A DNA stretch of 6,479 bases. Origin: Flavobacteriales bacterium. GTDB taxonomy: Bacteria; Bacteroidota; Bacteroidia; Flavobacteriales_E; Vicingaceae. The notes under the pieces were generated by a model. The model made no database searches. It saw nothing but the letters and a program-made list of their open reading frames with translations, and was not told the DNA's origin. Shown one piece after another: positions 1-6,479 of this stretch. A program made the translations under genes and the position numbers. Location: NCBI GenBank assembly GCA_003487525.1, contig DNDT01000394.1, positions 1 to 6,479 on the forward strand. Reading direction: 5' to 3'. Position 1 is the stretch's first letter. The number at the start of each line of letters is the position of its first letter.

Positions 1-1535
1 CGCTGGGCCGAAACCTGAAAGTGGCATTCATGCCCTGGAAGGGATACAATTTTGAGGATGCGATTGTGATCTCCGAACGTGTGGTCAGTGAAGACTGGTT
101 TACATCTGTCCACGTGGATGAGTATTCACTTGAGGTTAGAGACACCAAGAGAGGTCTGGAAGAATTGACCAATGACATTCCTAATGTCAGTGAAGAAGCG
201 ACGAAAGATCTTGACGAAAATGGATTGATCAGAGTTGGTGCCGAAGTGAAGGAGGGAGATATTATCATCGGTAAAATCACACCTAAAGGTGAAACCGATC
301 CGACCCCTGAAGAGAAGCTTTTACGCGCCATATTCGGAGATAAGGCCGGTGACGTTAAAGATGCCTCGTTAAAGATTTCTCCATCGGTAAAAGGAGTGAT
401 CATTAACAAGAAACTTTTTGCAAGGGCCGTTAAGGATAGAAAAACCAGAGCAGACGAGAAGAACCTCGTCACCAAACTGGACGATTCTTTCAACAAGGAA
501 ATTGCTGCGCTGAAGGCGAGATTGATCGAAAAACTTTATTCGATTATCAACGGAAAGTCTTCTCCCGGTATTTACAATTTCTACAAAGAGGAAATTGTTC
601 CGAAGGGAACAAAATACAGTTTGAAGGTTCTTCAGGGTGTTGATGATTTTTCGATTGTCGATCCGTCTAACTGGACCAGAGACGACGATAAAAACAGTTT
701 GATCAAGCAACTGTTCCACAATTACAACCTTAAGGCCACGGAGATTCTCGGTTATTACAAGCGAGAAAAATACGCCATGGCAGTGGGAGACGAGTTACCA
801 ACCGGAATTATCAAACTTGCCAAAGTTTATCTGGCCAAGAAACGAAAGTTGAAGGTTGGCGATAAAATGGCGGGTCGACACGGGAACAAAGGTATCGTTG
901 CCAAAATAGTCAGAGCGGAAGATATGCCTTTCCTTGCCGATGGAACACCGGTTGACATTGTCCTGAATCCACTTGGAGTGCCATCCCGTATGAACCTGGG
1001 TCAGATTTATGAAACGGTTCTTGGCTGGGCCGGAGAAAAATTGGGCATGAAGTTCAGTACTCCGATTTTTGACGGTGCCACGTTGGATCAGATCAATGAA
1101 TACACAGATAAAGCCGGACTTCCAAGATACGGCAGAACATACTTGCACGATGGAGGCACCGGAGAGCAATTTGATCAACCCGCTACGGTTGGAATTATTT
1201 ACATGCTTAAGCTCGGCCATATGGTTGACGATAAAATGCATGCCAGATCCATTGGACCTTACTCACTCATTACGCAACAACCACTTGGTGGTAAGGCGCA
1301 GTTTGGTGGTCAGCGATTTGGTGAGATGGAAGTCTGGGCATTGGAAGCCTTTGGTGCAGCCAATATCCTTCAGGAGATACTGACCATTAAGTCCGATGAT
1401 GTGATGGGCAGGTCCAAGGCGTATGAGGCAATTGTCAAGGGTGACTTGATGCCGAAAGCCGGCATTCCGGAATCGTTCAATGTATTGCTGCATGAACTGA
1501 GGGGACTTGGCCTCAATATTTCAATGGAAGAATAA
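1..1535 (+). CDS. rpoB: RNA polymerase β subunit, 3' part (5' end outside window)
   Basis: This is the C-terminal ~510 residues of the β subunit, roughly 40% of a typical Bacteroidota RpoB. The reading frame is open from base 3 ([20 protein letters not shown]), so the GTG at 21 is an internal Val codon and not a start. Numbering residues from base 21, E12-D13 (bases 54-59) match the active-site acidic pair E813/D814 of E. coli β. The flap domain spans about residues 45-125, with the flap-tip motif [15 protein letters not shown] at about 97-111. An insertion between conserved blocks covers about 135-256. The block [12 protein letters not shown] carries the active-site lysines K282 and K290 (equivalents of E. 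coli K1065/K1073). The C-terminal block [20 protein letters not shown] and the SDDVMGR clamp-contact region follow. The protein ends LGLNISMEE, with tandem TAA TAA stops. The rifampicin-binding region lies upstream and cannot be assessed. No frameshift is seen. Confidence 0.98.
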   Translation, partial: LGRNLKVAFMPWKGYNFEDAIVISERVVSEDWFTSVHVDEYSLEVRDTKRGLEELTNDIPNVSEEATKDLDENGLIRVGAEVKEGDIIIGKITPKGETDPTPEEKLLRAIFGDKAGDVKDASLKISPSVKGVIINKKLFARAVKDRKTRADEKNLVTKLDDSFNKEIAALKARLIEKLYSIINGKSSPGIYNFYKEEIVPKGTKYSLKVLQGVDDFSIVDPSNWTRDDDKNSLIKQLFHNYNLKATEILGYYKREKYAMAVGDELPTGIIKLAKVYLAKKRKLKVGDKMAGRHGNKGIVAKIVRAEDMPFLADGTPVDIVLNPLGVPSRMNLGQIYETVLGWAGEKLGMKFSTPIFDGATLDQINEYTDKAGLPRYGRTYLHDGGTGEQFDQPATVGIIYMLKLGHMVDDKMHARSIGPYSLITQQPLGGKAQFGGQRFGEMEVWALEAFGAANILQEILTIKSDDVMGRSKAYEAIVKGDLMPKAGIPESFNVLLHELRGLGLNISMEE

Positions 1536-1565
1536 TAATTGTAATTAAAAATAACCGCATATATA
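1536..1565 (+). promoter_or_regulatory. rpoB-rpoC spacer: A/T-rich rpoC translation leader without Shine-Dalgarno
   Basis: The 30 bases between the rpoB stop and the rpoC ATG start with a second in-frame TAA and are dominated by A and T, including the run AATTAAAAATAA. There is no GGAGG-like element at the usual distance from the ATG, and position -3 is A. Bacteroidota are known to initiate mostly without Shine-Dalgarno pairing and to favour A-rich leaders, so this fits a normal translation start in that phylum. The space is too short, and lacks a convincing Bacteroidota promoter pair, for a separate rpoC promoter. Confidence 0.6.
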
Positions 1566-4500
1566 ATGGCTTTTAAGAAAGAGAATAAAATCAACAGCGA
1601 TTTCTCAAAAATTGTTATCAGCTTGGCTTCACCTGAGATGATCCTGGAGAAATCCAGTGGTGAAGTATTGAAGCCGGAAACCATTAATTACAGGACATAT
1701 AAACCTGAACGAGACGGTTTATTTTGTGAGCGAATTTTTGGACCGGTAAAGGATTGGGAATGCCATTGTGGAAAATACAAGCGCATTCGCTACAAGGGTA
1801 TTGTTTGTGACCGATGTGGTGTGGAGGTTACCGAGAAGAAAGTGAGAAGAGAACGTACCGGACATATTTCGCTGGTTGTTCCCGTTGCACATATCTGGTA
1901 TTTCAAGTCACTTCCGAATAAAATAGGGTATTTGTTAGGTCTGCCAACCAAAAAGCTGGATACCATCATATACTACGAGCGATACGTTGTTATTCAGCCC
2001 GGTAATGCGACCAATGCCGAAGGTGAGCCCTTGCAGTATCTCGACTTCTTGACTGAAGAGGAGTACCTTGATTGCCTTGATAAACTTCCGAAAGAGAACC
2101 AGCATCTGGATGATACGGATCCCAATAAATTCATTGCCAAAATGGGAGCTGAGTCTCTTTACGAGTTGTTAAGAAGGCTTGATTTGGATGAACTTTCCTA
2201 TGACCTTCGGGACAAGGCCAACAACGAAACTTCACAGCAACGAAAAAACGAGGCACTCAAAAGATTGCAGGTTGTCGAGTCTTTCAGGGCTGCGAACTCA
2301 CACGTTGAGAACCGTCCTGAATGGATGATCGTTAAGGTCGTTCCGGTAATTCCACCGGAATTGAGGCCGCTTGTGCCATTGGATGGAGGCAGATTTGCAA
2401 CATCAGATTTGAATGATCTTTACCGACGGGTTATCATCCGAAATAACCGACTGAAGCGATTAATTGAAATTAAAGCGCCCGAAGTTATCCTGAGGAACGA
2501 AAAAAGAATGTTGCAGGAAGCTGTGGATTCATTGTTCGACAATTCGAGGAAATCAAGTGCCGTTAAGACCGACTCAAACAGAGCGCTTAAATCACTGAGT
2601 GACAGCTTGAAAGGAAAATCAGGCCGATTCCGTCAAAACCTTCTCGGTAAACGGGTTGATTATTCAGCCAGATCGGTAATTGTCGTTGGTCCTGAATTGA
2701 AACTTCACGAGTGCGGACTTCCAAAGGATATGGCAGCCGAGCTTTACAAGCCATTTATCATCAGGAAACTGATTGAAAGAGGAATCGTTAAGACGGTAAA
2801 ATCTGCAAAGAAAATTGTCGACAGAAAAGAACCGGTAATTTGGGATATTCTGGAGAATGTATTGAGAGGACATCCGGTCCTGTTGAACCGTGCCCCGACT
2901 CTTCACAGATTGGGTATTCAGGCGTTTCAGCCAAAACTTATCGAGGGAAAGGCAATTACCTTGCACCCATTGGTTTGTACTGCGTTCAACGCGGATTTTG
3001 ACGGTGACCAAATGGCCGTTCACCTTCCATTGGGAAATGCAGCGGTCATTGAAGCTCAAATTCTGATGCTCGCATCACACAACATTTTGAATCCGGCGAA
3101 TGGATCTCCTGTAACCGTGCCTTCTCAGGACATGGTTCTTGGACTGTATTATATGACCAAGGAACGAAAAAGTACCAAGGAGCACAAAGTTCAGGGTGAA
3201 GGAAAAACTTTTTATTCACCGGAGGAAGTAATTATTGCCTACAACGAGGGTCGTTTGGATTTGCATGCAAACCTGAAGGTATTGATTTCGAAGCAGGGTG
3301 TAACCAAAATGATGGAAACCACCACGGGTCGTGTGCTTTTCAATCAGGTTGTGCCGGAGGAAGTAGCTTACATCAACCAGGTTCTTACAAAGAAATCGCT
3401 TCGTGAGATTATCGGGGATGTGCTGCATATCACCAGTACCGATAAAACGGCTAAATTCCTCGATGACATTAAGGAACTTGGTTTCACCATGTCATTCAAA
3501 GGTGGTCTTTCATTTAACCTGAATGACGTCGTTGTTCCTGACGAAAAGAATTCGATGATTGAAAAAGCTCAGGCTCAGGTCGAAGAAGTGATGAATAACT
3601 ATAACATGGGATTCATTACAAACAACGAGCGATATAACCAAATCATCGATATCTGGACGCACACCAATACACGTCTGACATCGACATTGATGAATAATCT
3701 GGAAAATGACAACCAGGGTTTCAATTCGATTTACATGATGTTCGATTCAGGTGCCCGGGGTAGCAAGGAGCAGATCAGACAGCTTTCCGGCATGAGGGGT
3801 CTTATGGCCAAACCTCAGAAATCGGGATCCAGTGGTCAGGAAATTATTGAAAACCCAATTCTCTCGAACTTTAAAGAAGGGCTTTCGATTCTTGAGTACT
3901 TTATTTCGACTCACGGTGCGCGTAAGGGACTTGCGGATACCGCTCTTAAAACGGCTGATGCGGGGTATTTGACCAGAAGACTTGTCGACGTTGCTCAGGA
4001 TGTCGTTATTCTAAGCTCGGATTGTCAAACGCTCAGGGGCCTGAACATGACGGCGCTTGTCAAGGACGATGAAGTCGTTGAATCATTGTATGACAGAATA
4101 TTGGGACGTACCAGCGTTCACGATGTTTACCATCCGAATTCAGGTGAAATAATTGTTAAGTCCGGAGAGGAAATCGTTGAGTCTGTTGCAAAGGTCATCG
4201 AAGAAAGCCCGATTGAAGAAGTAGAAATTCGATCAGTGCTCACCTGTGAGTTAAAACGCGGAGTTTGCTCCAAATGTTACGGACGTAACCTGGCTTCAGG
4301 TAAAATGGTACAGCGCGGGGAAGCTGTTGGTGTAATTGCCGCACAGTCTATTGGAGAACCGGGTACACAGCTTACGTTGAGAACCTTCCACGTCGGTGCT
4401 ACCGCTTCCAAAATTGCGGATGAATCCAAAATCGAAGCGAAGCACAACGGAATTATCGAAATTGACGAACTCAAAACCGTTACGGGTGAAGATTCGACAG

Positions 4501-5882
4501 GTAACAAGGTTACCATCGTTATTGGACGTTCTGCCGAGATGAAAATCATCGATGAGAATACCAATATTGCCTTGACAACAAATAATATTCCTTATGGAGC
4601 CAGACTCCATGTCAAGAATAACAGCAAGATTAAAAAAGGAACGGTTATTTGCGACTGGGATCCTTACAATGCGGTTATTGTTGCCGAGACTTCCGGAACC
4701 ATCAAATTCGAGAATATCATTGAAGGTATTACGTTCAAGGAAGAATCTGACGAACAAACCGGTTTTAAGGAAAAGGTGATCATTGAAACAAGGGATAAAA
4801 AAGCGATACCGGACATTAAGATTCTGGACAAGAAGAAAGAGGTTGTTAAAACCTATAACGTTCCGGTGGGTGCGCATATCGTTGTTAACGATGGAAATAA
4901 AATCGAATCGGGTAAGATCATCGTTAAAATACCCAGGGTATCCGGTATGATGGGTGATATTACAGGCGGTCTTCCACGTGTGACCGAATTGTTTGAAGCG
5001 AGAAATCCTTCTAATCCGGCGGTTGTTTCTGAAATAGACGGTATCGTTTCTTTCGGAAAGATCAAGCGCGGAAACCGTGAGATCATTGTAACATCAAGAA
5101 CAGAAGAAGTCAAGAAGTACCTGATCAACCTTTCAAAACACATCCTTGTACAGGAGAATGATTTTGTACGGGCGGGAACAGCGCTTTCGGACGGTTCTAC
5201 AACACCATCCGATATTCTTGCCATTAAAGGTCCTACTCAGGTACAGGAATACCTTGTAAACGAGATTCAGGAGGTTTACCGACTTCAAGGGGTTAAGATC
5301 AATGACAAGCATTTTGAAGTCATCGTTCGACAAATGATGCGCAAGGTAACCATCAGTGATCCGGGAGATACGAAATTCCTTGAAAACCAGATTGCCAATA
5401 AGTCGGAATTCATGGAAGAGAATGATGAAATCTTTGGACAAAAAATTGTTATTGATGTTGGAGACAGTGAAACCCTGAAGAAAGGTCAGATAGTTTCTGC
5501 CCGAAAATTGAGGGATGAAAACTCAAGACTGAAGAGACAGGATAAGAGAGGTGTCGAATCAAGAGATGCGGTTGCCGCCACGTCTTCACCAATTTTGCAG
5601 GGTATCACCAAAGCTTCACTTCAAACCAAGAGCTTCATTTCTGCTGCGTCATTCCAGGAAACGACCAAAGTTCTGAACGAAGCGGCTGTTAATGGAAAAG
5701 AAGATTATTTGCTTGGTCTTAAAGAAAACGTAATTGTCGGACATTTGATTCCTGCAGGAACGGGCTTGAGGGAATACCAGAAACTAATTGTTGGTTCACA
5801 GGAAGAATATGACAAGTTGATGGCCGCTTCAAATGAGGTTGAAGAATCTCCTGTTAAAGAAGCCGAAGTAAATAACAAGTAA
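1566..5882 (+). CDS. rpoC: RNA polymerase β' subunit, complete
   Basis: This is the full-length β' subunit (1438 aa, normal for Bacteroidota), the catalytic and clamp subunit of RNA polymerase. The start [16 protein letters not shown] is the usual N-terminus for the group. The first zinc site is C66, C68, C81 and C84. Switch region 2 holds [16 protein letters not shown] from about 361. The catalytic Mg-binding triad is D477, D479 and D481 in [12 protein letters not shown] (bases 2988-3023). The F-loop region GARGS...[10 protein letters not shown] spans about 729-750. The bridge helix is at about 772-806 and includes [16 protein letters not shown]. The second zinc site is C820, C894, C901 and C904. 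The trigger loop starts near 922 with L938, R939 and H942 as the NTP-contacting residues. It is interrupted by an SI3-type insertion at about 948-1128, before resuming at DITGGLPRV. The C-terminus contains [19 protein letters not shown] and the [20 protein letters not shown] block, then an acidic tail. It is co-directional with rpoB across a 30-nt spacer. Confidence 0.99.
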   Translation: MAFKKENKINSDFSKIVISLASPEMILEKSSGEVLKPETINYRTYKPERDGLFCERIFGPVKDWECHCGKYKRIRYKGIVCDRCGVEVTEKKVRRERTGHISLVVPVAHIWYFKSLPNKIGYLLGLPTKKLDTIIYYERYVVIQPGNATNAEGEPLQYLDFLTEEEYLDCLDKLPKENQHLDDTDPNKFIAKMGAESLYELLRRLDLDELSYDLRDKANNETSQQRKNEALKRLQVVESFRAANSHVENRPEWMIVKVVPVIPPELRPLVPLDGGRFATSDLNDLYRRVIIRNNRLKRLIEIKAPEVILRNEKRMLQEAVDSLFDNSRKSSAVKTDSNRALKSLSDSLKGKSGRFRQNLLGKRVDYSARSVIVVGPELKLHECGLPKDMAAELYKPFIIRKLIERGIVKTVKSAKKIVDRKEPVIWDILENVLRGHPVLLNRAPTLHRLGIQAFQPKLIEGKAITLHPLVCTAFNADFDGDQMAVHLPLGNAAVIEAQILMLASHNILNPANGSPVTVPSQDMVLGLYYMTKERKSTKEHKVQGEGKTFYSPEEVIIAYNEGRLDLHANLKVLISKQGVTKMMETTTGRVLFNQVVPEEVAYINQVLTKKSLREIIGDVLHITSTDKTAKFLDDIKELGFTMSFKGGLSFNLNDVVVPDEKNSMIEKAQAQVEEVMNNYNMGFITNNERYNQIIDIWTHTNTRLTSTLMNNLENDNQGFNSIYMMFDSGARGSKEQIRQLSGMRGLMAKPQKSGSSGQEIIENPILSNFKEGLSILEYFISTHGARKGLADTALKTADAGYLTRRLVDVAQDVVILSSDCQTLRGLNMTALVKDDEVVESLYDRILGRTSVHDVYHPNSGEIIVKSGEEIVESVAKVIEESPIEEVEIRSVLTCELKRGVCSKCYGRNLASGKMVQRGEAVGVIAAQSIGEPGTQLTLRTFHVGATASKIADESKIEAKHNGIIEIDELKTVTGEDSTGNKVTIVIGRSAEMKIIDENTNIALTTNNIPYGARLHVKNNSKIKKGTVICDWDPYNAVIVAETSGTIKFENIIEGITFKEESDEQTGFKEKVIIETRDKKAIPDIKILDKKKEVVKTYNVPVGAHIVVNDGNKIESGKIIVKIPRVSGMMGDITGGLPRVTELFEARNPSNPAVVSEIDGIVSFGKIKRGNREIIVTSRTEEVKKYLINLSKHILVQENDFVRAGTALSDGSTTPSDILAIKGPTQVQEYLVNEIQEVYRLQGVKINDKHFEVIVRQMMRKVTISDPGDTKFLENQIANKSEFMEENDEIFGQKIVIDVGDSETLKKGQIVSARKLRDENSRLKRQDKRGVESRDAVAATSSPILQGITKASLQTKSFISAASFQETTKVLNEAAVNGKEDYLLGLKENVIVGHLIPAGTGLREYQKLIVGSQEEYDKLMAASNEVEESPVKEAEVNNK

Positions 5883-5884
5883 TC

Positions 5885-6196
5885 ATGGAAGAAGTGCCAC
5901 AAGACGGAAAGCTGAACATTGAACTGAGTGAGGAGATTGCCGACGGCGAGTATTCAAATTTGGTAATTATCAGTCATTCCAATTCTGAATTTGTACTTGA
6001 TTTTGTCAAGGTAATGCCCGGCATGCCAAAGGCTAAAGTTAAGTCAAGGGTTTTAATGACTCCGCAGCATGCCAAACGGTTGCATCGCGCTCTTGAGGAC
6101 AATATCATGAAGTTCGAATCTCAGCACGGATCTATCAAGGAAATTGAGAATGCTTCGTTTCCGTTGAATTTTGGAGGTCCTACCGGAGAGGCTTAA
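5885..6196 (+). CDS. DUF3467 family small protein, encoded directly after rpoC
   Basis: This 103-residue protein probably belongs to the DUF3467 family, recognised from LNIELSEEIADGEYSNLVII near the N-terminus, the SEFVLDFVKVMPGMPKAKVK core, and TPQHAKRLHRALEDN followed by an amphipathic helix. Family members are small and their function is unknown. I see no signal peptide, membrane segment or cysteine, so a cytoplasmic location is likely. The pattern suggests two or three β-strands (about 8-48), a basic segment KAKVKSR (about 49-55) and a C-terminal helix (about 60-83). The ATG lies 2 nt after the rpoC TAA and has no Shine-Dalgarno sequence, so translation is probably coupled to rpoC termination. 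The gene is last in the operon, with the terminator 20 nt downstream. The same order is common in Bacteroidota. A role linked to RNA polymerase is a reasonable inference from this context but is not shown by the sequence. Confidence 0.92.
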   Translation: MEEVPQDGKLNIELSEEIADGEYSNLVIISHSNSEFVLDFVKVMPGMPKAKVKSRVLMTPQHAKRLHRALEDNIMKFESQHGSIKEIENASFPLNFGGPTGEA

Positions 6197-6216
6197 TCGG
6201 ACAACACAATATGAAG

Positions 6217-6249
6217 TCCCGTTTCACCTGATGGAACGGGATTTTTTTT
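6217..6249 (+). terminator. Intrinsic terminator of the rpoBC-DUF3467 operon
   Basis: TCCCGTTTC (6217-6225) pairs with GGAACGGGA (6233-6241), giving a 9-bp stem with one G-T wobble around the 7-base loop ACCTGAT. Eight consecutive T follow at 6242-6249. A short A/G run before the stem (6214-6216) can extend pairing into the T tract. It sits 20 nt past the DUF3467 stop. On the - strand the hairpin is not followed by a T run, so it should work mainly for the + strand operon. Confidence 0.93.
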
Positions 6250-6254
6250 GCCAG

Positions 6255-6277
6255 TTAATCAAGCATTTTTTGATTAA
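6255..6277. repeat. Perfect 8-bp A/T-rich inverted repeat over the end of the - strand gene
   Basis: TTAATCAA (6255-6262) and TTGATTAA (6270-6277) are perfect inverted copies around the 7-base spacer GCATTTT. The left arm covers the stop codon of the convergent gene, and the right arm falls in its last codons (FNQ region). The stem has only two G-C pairs and no T run follows it on either strand, so it is at best a weak RNA hairpin or a 3'-end stabilising structure. Chance occurrence in A/T-rich sequence is possible. Confidence 0.5.
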
Positions 6278-6479
6278 ACAGAACAAATCCCAGATGCAAC
6301 ATGATGGAATAGTTCTCGGTCGACGAGGTTGGAAACTGATCGTTGAAATTATCATAGTAATTCAGGTTCACCGCAATTTGCGTTGCCGCAAGATTGTAAA
6401 GAATGGTGAACGAACCGATAAAATACCTGTTGTCCGAAGAAGGGTTATAACTGGCCGTTAACTGATCCGTTGCGTCAAT
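6255..6479 (-). CDS. Probable outer-membrane β-barrel protein, C-terminal fragment (5' end outside window)
   Basis: The - strand has an open frame from the right edge of the window to a TAA at 6257-6255, giving 74 residues with no start codon needed inside the window. The fragment begins IDATDQLTASYNPSSDNRYF. Three stretches alternate polar and hydrophobic residues in the manner of transmembrane β-strands: about 19-30 (YFIGSFTILYNL), about 33-44 (TQIAVNLNYYDN) and about 57-68 (YSIMLHLGFVLF). Polar, Asn/Asp/Ser-rich turns separate them. The last strand ends in an aromatic residue close to the C-terminus, which is typical of outer-membrane barrels. The spacing and the YYDNF turn recall the end of DUF481-type barrels, but the fragment is too short to name a family. 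The gene converges on the RNA polymerase operon, with 58 nt between the two stop codons. Confidence 0.72.
   Translation of the reverse strand: MDATDQLTASYNPSSDNRYFIGSFTILYNLAATQIAVNLNYYDNFNDQFPTSSTENYSIMLHLGFVLFNQKMLD

Noticed and set aside
21..23. GTG at base 21 as an rpoB start codon
   Set aside because: The frame stays open to the window edge with conserved RpoB sequence before it (LGRNLK), so the codon is an internal Val and the true start lies far upstream.
795..1241. 148-codon open frame on the - strand inside rpoB
   Set aside because: It is antisense to the active-site lysine block of rpoB, with no family resemblance and no promoter or ribosome-binding context.
1562..1567. TATAAT match to the E. 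coli -10 box just before rpoC
   Set aside because: It overlaps the rpoC start codon, so a transcript from it would lack the ATG. Bacteroidota promoters use a different -7 motif (TAnnTTTG), and no upstream partner element is seen.
4296..4877. 193-codon open frame on the - strand inside rpoC
   Set aside because: It lies wholly antisense to strongly conserved rpoC sequence, has no recognisable domain, and is rich in Asn, Phe and Arg as expected for a reverse-frame shadow.
6255..6277. A/T-rich hairpin as a terminator for the - strand gene
   Set aside because: The stem has only two G-C pairs, overlaps the stop codon, and is not followed by a T run on the - strand.
6171..6461. 96-codon + strand open frame running out of the DUF3467 gene
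   Set aside because: It starts inside DUF3467 in another frame, runs through the intrinsic terminator and is then antisense to the β-barrel gene. The composition does not look like a protein family.

Overview
The window is the distal end of a bacterial RNA polymerase operon. In order on the + strand it holds the last ~510 codons of rpoB (β subunit; the 5' part lies outside the window), a complete rpoC (β' subunit, 1438 aa), and a small DUF3467-family gene that starts 2 nt after the rpoC stop. A strong intrinsic terminator closes the operon. Converging from the right edge on the - strand is the 3' end of a further gene, whose 74 visible residues look like the last strands of an outer-membrane β-barrel protein.

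The organism is very probably a member of the Bacteroidota. The rpoC-DUF3467 arrangement is characteristic of that phylum. The RpoB and RpoC sequences are of the Bacteroidota type, including a β' of about 1.4 kb codons with a long insertion in the trigger loop and Glu at the position after the first zinc-site motif. No gene start in the window has a recognisable Shine-Dalgarno sequence, and the rpoC leader is A/T-rich. The convergent β-barrel gene also fits a Gram-negative envelope. I do not assign a family or genus.

Layout: 1-1535 rpoB 3' part; 1536-1565 short A/T-rich leader; 1566-5882 rpoC; 5885-6196 DUF3467 gene; 6217-6249 terminator; 6255-6479 convergent partial CDS. There is no gene-free stretch over 300 bases, no RNA gene, no mobile element and no CRISPR array.

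RpoB and RpoC together form the catalytic cleft of RNA polymerase. β supplies the flap and the active-site acidic and basic residues. β' supplies the Mg-binding aspartate triad, bridge helix, trigger loop and two zinc sites. The DUF3467 protein is probably co-transcribed and translationally coupled, but its function is unknown. I found no sign of an undescribed multi-gene system here. The most interesting items are the DUF3467 gene tied to rpoC, an apparent Gly-to-Ala change in the trigger loop, and the one-way terminator between convergent genes.
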